DNA from: Thermoflexia bacterium
GTDB lineage: Bacteria > Chloroflexota > Anaerolineae > B4-G1
Length of the DNA stretch: 55,776 nt
Assembly (NCBI GenBank): GCA_011192155.1
Contig: DUEK01000009.1
Location: forward strand, 1-55,776
Direction of reading: 5' to 3'
Shown: in pieces, positions 1-6,478 of the stretch
Layout: each line of letters opens with the position of its first letter
Position numbering within the stretch: position 1 is the first letter of the stretch
Position numbers and translations under genes: made by a program
The notes under the pieces: generated by a model
What the model saw: the letters and a program-made list of their open reading frames with translations, nothing else
The model's database searches: none
Told to the model about the DNA's origin: nothing

Positions 1-1
1 G

Positions 2-2485
2 TTGATGGAGCTGCTGATGGCATACGGGCTGGCCTTCCGCGAGCGGCTGGAGGAGCGCAAGCGGGCGGAGGAGGCGCTGCGGGAGAGCGAGGAACGGTAT
101 CGCACCGTCGTCGAGTACCAGACGGACCTGGTCTGTCGCTTTCTCCCCGATGGCGTGCTCACCTTTGTGAACCAGGCCTATTGTCGCTATCACGGTAAGC
201 AGTGCCAGGAACTGGTGGGGCATAGCTTTATGTCCCACATCCTGCCGGAGGAGCGGGAGAGAGTTGTACAGCACCTGGCATCGTTCAGCCCGGAAAAGCC
301 GGTGGCAACTATTGAGCATCGGGCCGTGGCGGCCGGCGGCAAGGTGCGCTGGCAGCAGTGGATCAATCGGCCCATATTCGACGAACAGGGAAACGTGACC
401 GAGTTCCAGGCGGTTGGCCGTGACGTCACCGAGCGCGTCCGCTCCGAAGAGGAGCGGGCGCGGGCGGAGGAGGCATTGAAGAAATCCGAAGAAAAATATC
501 AAGACCTTTACGATCTTGCTCCGGATATGTTTGCTTCTGTGGATGCGCAAACAGCAACTATTATCGAATGCAACCAGACATTGGCCACTGCGCTAGGCTA
601 TACAAAAGAAGAAATCATTGGCCGACCAATCTTTGATATGTATGCTCCTGCAAGTGCTCGGTATGCAAAAGAAAAAGTGTTTCCAGTGTTTGCAAAGACC
701 GGAGAAATAGAGGGAGAGGAACTCCAACTACAGCGAAAGGATAGAAGCACAATAGATGTGTCATTAAAGGTTTCGGCTGTCCGCGATGCTCAAGGAAATA
801 TTCTTTATAGCAGATCGATTTTCCGCGACGTCACCGCGCGCAAGCGGGCGGAGGAGGGCCAACGCAAAGCGTTGGCGGCCAGGGAAAAAGCTCTGGCTGA
901 GGCGTTGCAAGCAACGCACGCGCTGCGGGAGAGTGAGGAGCGACTGCGCCTGGTGGTGCAGAATATGCCAGTGATGATAGACGCCATTGATGCCGGGGGA
1001 AACTTTGTTCTTTGGAACCGGGAATGCGAGCGTGTGACCGGCTACAGCGCGGATGAAATCGTCGGCAACCCTGGGGCTATGGAGTTACTATATCCGGATT
1101 CGGAGCGCCGCGAGCGCGTGGAGGGGGAGGTGGAAGCGCATGTTTCCGACTTTCGCGATTTCGAATGGGATATCAAGTGCAAGGATGGAGGTGTCAGGAC
1201 GGTTAGTTGGACCAACGTATCAAATCAGGTTCCCATTCCTGGCTGGATGCAGTGGGCCGTCGGAGTGGACATCACTGAGCGCATCCGCTCCGAAGAGGAA
1301 CGCAAGCAGATGGAGCAGCAACTGCGGCAGCAGGAGCGGCTGGCGGCGGTGGGCCAACTGGCCGGCGGCATCGCCCACGACTTTAACAACATGCTGACGG
1401 TCGTCAATCTCTTTGCTTACCAAATCTTGAGGCAGGAGCACTCGCCCGCCAGCACAGTGTCGGCGGCTGAGACCATCATCAAAGAGACAAAAAGGGCGGC
1501 CAAATTGGTGGGGCAGATTCTCGACTTTAGCCGCCGCTCCCCCCTCGATGTAGGCCCGATGGACCTCAAGCCCTTCATCAAAGAGGCTGTCCGCATCCTG
1601 GAGCGGACGATCCCGGAGAGCATCCAGCTTCACCTCGACGTGGGGGCGGAGGAGGAATACGTGGTCAAGGGGGACCCCACCCGCATCCAGCAGGCGCTGA
1701 CGAACCTGGTGGTCAACGCGCGGGACGCGATGCCAGAAGGAGGGGAACTGCGCATCGCTTTGTCCAGGACGGCGGCCGCAGAAAAAATCAGGTGCGCCGG
1801 TTGTGGTCGGGTGGCCCGAGGAGAATGGGTGCAAATAACGGTGACGGACACCGGCAGCGGGATTCCGCCCGACGTGCTACCGCGAATTTTCGAGCCGTTC
1901 TTTACCACCAAGGAGGTGGGAAAAGGGACCGGGCTGGGGCTGGCGCAGGTGTATGGCATCGTGGAACAGCACGGGGGGCACATTGACGTGGAGACGGAGC
2001 CGGGACAGGGGACGACGTTCCACGCTTACCTGCCGGCCAGCAAGGGAAAGGAGCAGGTCGCGGAGGAGGAAGCGTCAGCCATCCCGCAGGGGCAGGGAGA
2101 GACTATCTTGCTGGTGGAGGACAACGAGAATCTGCGGGAAGGGGGGCGGGACTTGCTGGAATTGTTGGGCTACCACGTGCTGACCGGAGCGAACGGGCAG
2201 GAGGCGCTGGAGGTCTGCCAGGCGGTGAAGGGAACTCGTCCTGAGCCTGGTCGAAGGATAGACCTGGTGATCACGGATATAGTGATGCCAAAGATGGGGG
2301 GAAAACAGTTGATGCAGGAGCTAGGGAAGGCGATCCCTGCTCTCAAGGTACTGGCCCTCACCGGCTACGCGATGGAGGAAAGCCAGGAGGAATTGAAGGA
2401 GGCGGGTTTTCTGGACGTGGTCTACAAGCCTTTTGAGGTGGACCAGTTGGCGCGCGTGATCCGTCGGGCGCTGGATGAAGAGTGA
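2..2485 (+). CDS. Hybrid sensor histidine kinase, PAS-PAS-PAS-HisKA-HATPase-REC (5' end probably outside window)
   Basis: Predicted cytosolic hybrid histidine kinase with no membrane segment in the visible part. Three PAS domains lie at about residues 30-150, 160-280 and 310-430. They are separated by ERKRAEEALRESEERYR-type linkers. The HisKA H-box is GIAHDFNN with the phosphorylated His at residue 459. The ATPase domain has its N-box near N572, then DTGSGIP and GKGTGLGLAQ. A C-terminal receiver (700-827) has phospho-acceptor D759 in DLVITDIVMP. Oddities: a CAGC metal-ribbon-like insert (C598/C601) sits just before the G1 box, a short REP-like stretch encodes about residues 744-752 in the receiver, and PAS2 is much more A+T-rich than its flanks. 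The first possible start is TTG at 2, or ATG at 5, immediately followed by linker-like helix. The true start is therefore probably upstream, and the gene is treated as 5'-partial. Confidence 0.9.
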   Translation: MMELLMAYGLAFRERLEERKRAEEALRESEERYRTVVEYQTDLVCRFLPDGVLTFVNQAYCRYHGKQCQELVGHSFMSHILPEERERVVQHLASFSPEKPVATIEHRAVAAGGKVRWQQWINRPIFDEQGNVTEFQAVGRDVTERVRSEEERARAEEALKKSEEKYQDLYDLAPDMFASVDAQTATIIECNQTLATALGYTKEEIIGRPIFDMYAPASARYAKEKVFPVFAKTGEIEGEELQLQRKDRSTIDVSLKVSAVRDAQGNILYSRSIFRDVTARKRAEEGQRKALAAREKALAEALQATHALRESEERLRLVVQNMPVMIDAIDAGGNFVLWNRECERVTGYSADEIVGNPGAMELLYPDSERRERVEGEVEAHVSDFRDFEWDIKCKDGGVRTVSWTNVSNQVPIPGWMQWAVGVDITERIRSEEERKQMEQQLRQQERLAAVGQLAGGIAHDFNNMLTVVNLFAYQILRQEHSPASTVSAAETIIKETKRAAKLVGQILDFSRRSPLDVGPMDLKPFIKEAVRILERTIPESIQLHLDVGAEEEYVVKGDPTRIQQALTNLVVNARDAMPEGGELRIALSRTAAAEKIRCAGCGRVARGEWVQITVTDTGSGIPPDVLPRIFEPFFTTKEVGKGTGLGLAQVYGIVEQHGGHIDVETEPGQGTTFHAYLPASKGKEQVAEEEASAIPQGQGETILLVEDNENLREGGRDLLELLGYHVLTGANGQEALEVCQAVKGTRPEPGRRIDLVITDIVMPKMGGKQLMQELGKAIPALKVLALTGYAMEESQEELKEAGFLDVVYKPFEVDQLARVIRRALDEE

Positions 2486-2508
2486 AGCGCGATTTTTCCC
2501 GGCCCGGC

Positions 2509-2937
2509 CGGATACAGAAAACGAACACCCCGGCAACGCGTGATTGACTTCCGACGGAGGTGGGCGCCTGTGGAGCCGAAGACTCAGTAGATCCAAATTT
2601 CAGACCTTGGAGGTCTCGGAAGGTGACATTGGCAGCAAAATTGCTTAGATTGCGCCCGTTTTTACCGGCAAAGGCGCTCTCGAGAGACCTCCGAGGTCTG
2701 GTTGTCGTAACATTTTGGATCTACTGAGACTGTGCGATGCTTTCTGAAGGACTTGAACCTGACCTTGAACTACCTGCGGGCGCCGTTCCCGCACAAGCAT
2801 ATGATCTGCACAACTAACCTGCTGGAGCGATTCTTCCGCGAGTTCCGCAGTTGCGCTGACGAGATAGGCTGCTTTGCTTCACAAGACCAGGCAGAAACAC
2901 TGTTCTACTTGATCTTGCAGCGGGAAAAGGCCAAATA
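2509..2937 (+). pseudogene. IS256/Mutator-type transposase remnant split by a family-1 element
   Basis: The C-terminal part of an IS256-family transposase survives here. Before the insert the frame reads ...FRRRWAPVEPKT; after it, VRCFLKDLNLTLNYLRAPFP, then the typical ICTTNLLERFFREFR and QAETLFYLILQREKAK. A 142-bp palindromic element (2585-2726) interrupts the frame. Removing it together with one AGACT duplication rejoins EPK-T-VRCFL exactly in frame. The 3' end runs into a second repeat element at about 2938. No start, catalytic N-terminal half or terminal repeats of the parent IS are visible, so it is inactive. Confidence 0.8.
2585..2726 (+). mobile_element. Family-1 MITE-like element, copy A
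   Basis: A 142-bp non-coding element with terminal inverted repeats CAGTAGATCCAAA / TTTGGATCTACTG. Internal palindromes are based on GACCTCSGAGGTC. It is flanked by a direct 5-bp duplication AGACT (2580-2584 and 2727-2731). It sits inside the IS256-type transposase remnant. It has no coding capacity, so any mobilising transposase must be elsewhere. Confidence 0.85.
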
Positions 2938-3058
2938 CACTAATTCCCGTTTTGTAGCCGCGATTTCCATATCGCGTACATTATGTTGCGTAAAACGGGC
3001 TGCGCGATATGGAAATCGCGGCTACATCTGAACATTTTCCCCATAACGGGAATTGCTG
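2938..3058 (+). mobile_element. Family-3 palindromic element, copy A
   Basis: A 121-bp element whose right terminus is ATAACGGGAATTGCTG. The left terminus is degenerate (CACTAATTCCCG instead of CAGCAATTCCCG). The interior carries an inverted pair TAGCCGCGATTTCCATATCGCG / CGCGATATGGAAATCGCGGCTA around a short loop. It is the same length as, and nearly identical to, the copy at 49922-50042. No flanking duplication is evident. It truncates the transposase remnant to its left. Confidence 0.75.
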
Positions 3059-3098
3059 TCCCCACCCCTGCGCCTCTCTTGCCCTTGCAACCCAGTCT

Positions 3099-3240
3099 CA
3101 GTAGATACAGATTTCAATCACCTCGAGACCCAAAGGGCCTCAAAACAAGGCTTTTTGGCGAATTTGCGCCCGTTATGGGCAATCTTTCGCGGGTAACTTG
3201 TCGTCGCGAGACCCTTCGGGTCTGAAATTTGGATCTACTG
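3099..3240 (+). mobile_element. Family-1 MITE-like element, copy B (divergent interior)
   Basis: Also exactly 142 bp, with termini CAGTAGATACAGA / TTTGGATCTACTG and direct flanking AGTCT (3094-3098, 3241-3245). The interior differs from the other copies: the palindrome here is built on GAGACCCTTCGGGTCT, although a GCGCCCGTT core is retained. It therefore represents a subfamily. Confidence 0.75.
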
Positions 3241-3371
3241 AGTCTGAATTTGCGAATACTTTGTGACACTATATCGTCTTTGTATTCCGATACCTGACAA
3301 ACATCACCGCATTGGGTCGTACAAATGATACTGGCCAAAAACCAGGCTTTATAGGATAATGCCCATAGACT

Positions 3372-3513
3372 CAGTAGAGCCAAATTTCAGACCTTGGAGG
3401 TCTCGGAAGGTGACATTGGCAGCAAAATTGCTTAGATTGCGCCCGTTTTTACCGGCAAAGGCGCTCTCGAGAGACCTCCGAGGTCTTGTTGTCGTAACAT
3501 TTTGGATCTACTG
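3372..3513 (+). mobile_element. Family-1 MITE-like element, copy C
   Basis: A 142-bp copy almost identical to copy A. The flanks are AGACT (left) and AGTCT (right), which differ by one base, so the target duplication has either mutated or recombined. The element ends 40 bp before the kor operon start, between it and any upstream promoter, so kor transcripts starting further upstream would carry its hairpins. Confidence 0.8.
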
Positions 3514-3553
3514 AGTCTGTAGGACGGCAGCAATCCTGAAGGAGGTCATTTAT

Positions 3554-3826
3554 ATGAGCGGGCCAGATGATTCAGAGAGCGTGAAGAAGAAAAAAAACAA
3601 ACGGAAACTGCCGCGTGGCCGCGTGACCGTCTTTCCCAACTGGTGCAAGGGCTGCGGGCTGTGCGTCGAGTTCTGCCCAACCAAGGTATTGGAGAAACAG
3701 GGCAATGGCGGAAGCGTCATCGTGGCCCACCCGGAAAAATGTACCGCCTGCCGCTGGTGCGAGTTACACTGCCCTGATTTTGCTATCTTTGTGGTAGATA
3801 TCGAACCGGGGGAGGAAACAGCATGA
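3554..3826 (+). CDS. korD: 2-oxoacid:ferredoxin oxidoreductase, delta (4Fe-4S ferredoxin) subunit
   Basis: A 90-residue bacterial ferredoxin-type subunit with two cluster motifs, CKGCGLCVEFC and CTACRWCELHC. Each supplies CxxCxxC plus a following Cys-Pro (CP). It would carry electrons from the oxidoreductase core to free ferredoxin in the cytosol. A lysine-rich N-terminus (KKKKNKRK) precedes the fold. The start is fixed by a strong Shine-Dalgarno AAGGAGG about 9 bases upstream. It is the first gene of a four-gene operon and overlaps the alpha gene by 4 bp (ATGA). The order delta-alpha-beta-gamma is typical of the KorDABC/VorDABC type. Whether the substrate is 2-oxoglutarate or branched-chain 2-oxoacids cannot be fixed from this subunit. 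Confidence 0.9.
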   Translation: MSGPDDSESVKKKKNKRKLPRGRVTVFPNWCKGCGLCVEFCPTKVLEKQGNGGSVIVAHPEKCTACRWCELHCPDFAIFVVDIEPGEETA

Positions 3827-4959
3827 CACCGAGACCAATCGCCAAACTTGTACAGGGGGATGCGGCCTGCGCCGAGGGCGCTATAGCCGCCGGCTGCACA
3901 TTCTTCGCCGGATACCCCATCACGCCGGCCACCGATATCGCCGAGGTGCTGGCCTGGCGGCTGCCCCAGGTGGGCGGCAAGTTCATTCAGATGGAGGACG
4001 AGATCGGCTCCATCGCCGCCATCATCGGCGCGTCGGCGGGTGGGGCCAAATCGCTGACCGCCACCTCCGGCCCCGGCATCAGCCTGATGCAGGAAAACAT
4101 TGGCTACGCGGCAATGGCCGAGATACCGTGTGTCATCGTGAACGTGCAACGGCTGGGACCTTCCACCGGCCGCCCCACCGCCCCCTCTCAGGGAGACGTG
4201 ATGCAAGCCCGCTGGGGCGCGCACGGCGATCACCCCATCATTGCCCTCGCGCCATCATCCGTCCGCGAGGCTTTCGACCTGACGGTGAAGGCGTTCTACT
4301 TTTCCGAAAAGTATTACACACCGGTGATTCTGTTAATGGACGAGGTGATCGGCCACATGCGGGAGCGCGTCGTTCTCCCAGACTATGACACGATTGAACG
4401 AATGGAGCGATCTGGTACGGTAGTGCCGCCAGAGTGGTACAAGCCCTACGAAAACTTGCCCAACGACATACCTCCATTGGTGCCCTTTGGCGAGGGCTAC
4501 CGCTACCACATCACCGGCCTGCACCACGACGAGCGCGGGTATCCGACCAACCGACTGGACGAGGTTCAGCCCTGGCTGGAGCGGGTCTTTCGCAAGATAG
4601 ACCGCAGCCTTTCGGACATCCTGCTCTACGACGAGGACGGCATTGAGGGAGCCGAGGTAGTCGTCATTGCCTACGGCGCCACGGCCCGCTCGGCCCATCA
4701 CGCCGTCGAGATGGCGCGGGAGCGCGGGAGCAAGGTCGGGTTGCTCAAGCTCAAGACCATCTGGCCTTTCGCCGAGGAGGTCGTGGAGTATGCGTCCGCT
4801 CAAGCCAGCCGCGTCGTGGTTCCGGAAATGAACCTGGGGCAGTTGGTGTTGGAGGTGGAGCGGGTGCTCGGACGGGATAAGGTGCGCCGGGTCAACCGGG
4901 CGGACGGCGAGATGATTAAACCAACCGAGATACTGGCCGCTATTGAAGAATGGGAGTAG
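3823..4959 (+). CDS. korA: 2-oxoacid:ferredoxin oxidoreductase, alpha subunit (probable 2-oxoglutarate type)
   Basis: A 378-residue alpha subunit of the oxidoreductase that decarboxylates a 2-oxoacid with CoA and ferredoxin. The N-terminal domain starts GDAACAEGAIAAGCTFFAGYPITPATDI, the pyrimidine-binding fold. It continues with EDEIGSIAAIIGASAGG and TSGPGISLMQE. The sequence QRLGPSTGRPT is characteristic of KorA-like rather than pyruvate enzymes, so 2-oxoglutarate is the preferred reading. The C-terminal transketolase-like domain spans about 270-378. It overlaps korD by 4 bp and is followed after 6 bp by korB, implying one transcript and coupled translation. In anaerobes this enzyme works either oxidatively or in reductive TCA-type carboxylation; the direction cannot be read from sequence. 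Confidence 0.9.
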   Translation: MTPRPIAKLVQGDAACAEGAIAAGCTFFAGYPITPATDIAEVLAWRLPQVGGKFIQMEDEIGSIAAIIGASAGGAKSLTATSGPGISLMQENIGYAAMAEIPCVIVNVQRLGPSTGRPTAPSQGDVMQARWGAHGDHPIIALAPSSVREAFDLTVKAFYFSEKYYTPVILLMDEVIGHMRERVVLPDYDTIERMERSGTVVPPEWYKPYENLPNDIPPLVPFGEGYRYHITGLHHDERGYPTNRLDEVQPWLERVFRKIDRSLSDILLYDEDGIEGAEVVVIAYGATARSAHHAVEMARERGSKVGLLKLKTIWPFAEEVVEYASAQASRVVVPEMNLGQLVLEVERVLGRDKVRRVNRADGEMIKPTEILAAIEEWE

Positions 4960-4965
4960 GGAGCA

Positions 4966-5901
4966 ATGAAAAGACTACAGCGTGAGTCACGCGTCCACGA
5001 AAAGTATCTGCGCCACAACAAGAAATTCCCCAACGTCTGGTGCGCCGGCTGCGGCATCGGCATCGTCATGGGCGCCATCATCCGCGCGGTGGACAACCTA
5101 CAATTGGATAAGGACGACGTAGCGATGATCTCTGGTATCGGCTGCACAGGCCGCATGCCGGTCTATGTGGATTTTAACACCATGCACACCACCCACGGCC
5201 GGGCGCTGGCCTTTGCCACCGGGTTAAAGATGGTACGCCCAGAGATGAAAGTGATCGTGGTGATGGGAGACGGCGACGCGCTGGCTATCGGCGGCAACCA
5301 CTTTATCCACGCCGCCCGGCGCAACATTGGGCTGACCGCCATCGTGGTCAACAACTCTACCTACGGGATGACGGGCGGCCAATACTCGCCCACCACACCT
5401 ACCGGCGTACTGGCAGCGACCGCCCCCTACGGCCACATCGAACAGCCTTTTCCCATCTCTGAGCTGGCGGTGACGGCGCGGGCCGCCTTTGTCGCCCGCA
5501 GCACCGTCTACCACGTCCAGGAATTAGAAAAGTACATCGCCCAGGCCATCACCAAGGACGGGTTCTCGTTGGTCGAGGCCATAAGTTATTGCCACACGAC
5601 GCTGGGCCGGCTCAACCGCTGGGGCACGGCGACCGACATGATGCGCCGCCTCAAGGAACAGAGCGTCACGCGCAGGCAGTGCGAAAAGATGAGCGAGGAA
5701 GAAAGGGAAGGCAAGATCATACGCGGCGTGTTCGCGGACCGAGACATCCCAGAGTACACGCAACTCTACGACCAAATTATAGAACGAGCGCAAAAGGAGT
5801 CGCTGCGCTTTCCTTCCAATGCAAAGGAGTCGCTGCGCTTTCCTTCCAATGCAAAGGAGTCGCTGCGCTTTCCTTCCAATGCAAAGGAGGCGGCCCAATG
5901 A
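4966..5901 (+). CDS. korB: 2-oxoacid:ferredoxin oxidoreductase, beta (TPP-binding) subunit with repeat-expanded C-terminus
   Basis: A 311-residue TPP-binding subunit. WCAGCGIG starts the fold, and GDGDALAIGGNHFIHAARRN followed by NNSTYGMTGGQYSPT is the canonical thiamine diphosphate/Mg site. GIGCTGR carries a further conserved Cys. The start is ATG after GGGAGCA. The extreme C-terminus is unusual. After IIERAQ it consists of AKESLRFPSN three times and then AKEAAQ, encoded by a 30-bp tandem repeat that ends in the ribosome-binding site of the next gene. Known beta subunits do not need this tail, so it is probably a neutral expansion. The stop overlaps the gamma start (ATGA). Confidence 0.9.
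   Translation: MKRLQRESRVHEKYLRHNKKFPNVWCAGCGIGIVMGAIIRAVDNLQLDKDDVAMISGIGCTGRMPVYVDFNTMHTTHGRALAFATGLKMVRPEMKVIVVMGDGDALAIGGNHFIHAARRNIGLTAIVVNNSTYGMTGGQYSPTTPTGVLAATAPYGHIEQPFPISELAVTARAAFVARSTVYHVQELEKYIAQAITKDGFSLVEAISYCHTTLGRLNRWGTATDMMRRLKEQSVTRRQCEKMSEEEREGKIIRGVFADRDIPEYTQLYDQIIERAQKESLRFPSNAKESLRFPSNAKESLRFPSNAKEAAQ
5791..5889 (+). repeat. Three-copy 30-bp tandem repeat duplicating a ribosome-binding-site segment
   Basis: Units at 5791-5820, 5821-5850 and 5851-5880 are nearly identical (first copy 28/30). A partial fourth unit, GCAAAGGAG, begins at 5881. Each unit opens with AAAGGAG, a Shine-Dalgarno-like sequence. The functional one (AAAGGAGG) precedes the gamma-subunit ATG at 5898. 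Because 30 is a multiple of 3, each unit adds ten residues to the beta subunit without changing frame. Confidence 0.9.
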
Positions 5902-6449
5902 CGGAGCGTTACGAAGTACGACTGGCCGGCACCGGCGGGCAGGGCGCTATTCTGGCCGGCATCCTGCTGGCAGAAGCAGCGATTCGAGACGGCAAAAACG
6001 TTGTCCAGTCCCAATCCTACGGGCCGGAGGCGCGAGGAGGCGCCAGCCGGTCAGAGGTGGTGATCTCTGATGACGAGATTCTCTACCCCAAGGTGCTCCA
6101 ACCCAACGTCACGCTCTGTATGAGCCAGGAAGCGTGCGACAAGTACGGCGGGCAGATGGGCAAAGACGGCTTGTTGATTCTGGATGATTGCCACGTCGGA
6201 CGCGCGCCGACGACACAGGCCGTGCGCGTACCTATGACCACCATAGCGCAAGAGGATATCGGGCGCGCAATCGTCGCCAACGTAGTCGGGCTGGGAGTGC
6301 TGGTCGGGCTGACCGAGATCGTATCCCGCGAGTCGTTGGAAGCGGCAGTGAAGGAGCGCGCCCCACGCGGGACGGAGGAGATCAACCTGAAGGCGCTGGC
6401 GGCGGGCTTTGAGGCGGCGAAGGCGTCAAGCGTCAAACATAAAAGCTGA
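5898..6449 (+). CDS. korC: 2-oxoacid:ferredoxin oxidoreductase, gamma subunit
   Basis: A 183-residue gamma subunit. MTERYEVRLAGTGGQGAILAG is the standard opening, followed by SQSYGPEARGGASRSEVVIS and the IVANVVGLGVLVG segment. It completes the oxidoreductase with alpha, beta and delta. The start ATG at 5898 overlaps the beta stop and follows AAAGGAGG. A longer in-frame reading from 5589 exists but merely translates the beta gene out of frame. The last eight residues (ASSVKHKS) are encoded by GCGTCAA heptanucleotide repeats that form the intergenic boundary. The natural C-terminus therefore seems to have been extended or replaced by repeat DNA. The downstream gene is convergent. Confidence 0.9.
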   Translation: MTERYEVRLAGTGGQGAILAGILLAEAAIRDGKNVVQSQSYGPEARGGASRSEVVISDDEILYPKVLQPNVTLCMSQEACDKYGGQMGKDGLLILDDCHVGRAPTTQAVRVPMTTIAQEDIGRAIVANVVGLGVLVGLTEIVSRESLEAAVKERAPRGTEEINLKALAAGFEAAKASSVKHKS

Positions 6450-6478
6450 CCTGCGAGCGAACCTTTACGCATCATGCG

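Noticed and set aside
1220-1834. A 204-codon minus-strand frame opposite the first kinase
   Set aside because: His/Gln/Leu-rich antisense frame of the HisKA-HATPase region without start signals.
2732-3031. A 99-codon open frame as an intact small gene
   Set aside because: It is only the last part of an IS256-type transposase, running into a repeat element; treated as a pseudogene.
5791-5889. Tandem 30-bp units considered as a CRISPR array
   Set aside because: The units are contiguous with no spacers, in-frame in korB, and no cas gene is present. No CRISPR array was found in the window.
5524-5898. Minus-strand frame with RLLCIGRKAQ repeats
   Set aside because: It is the reverse reading of the 30-bp tandem repeat and korB. 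No independent evidence for a gene.
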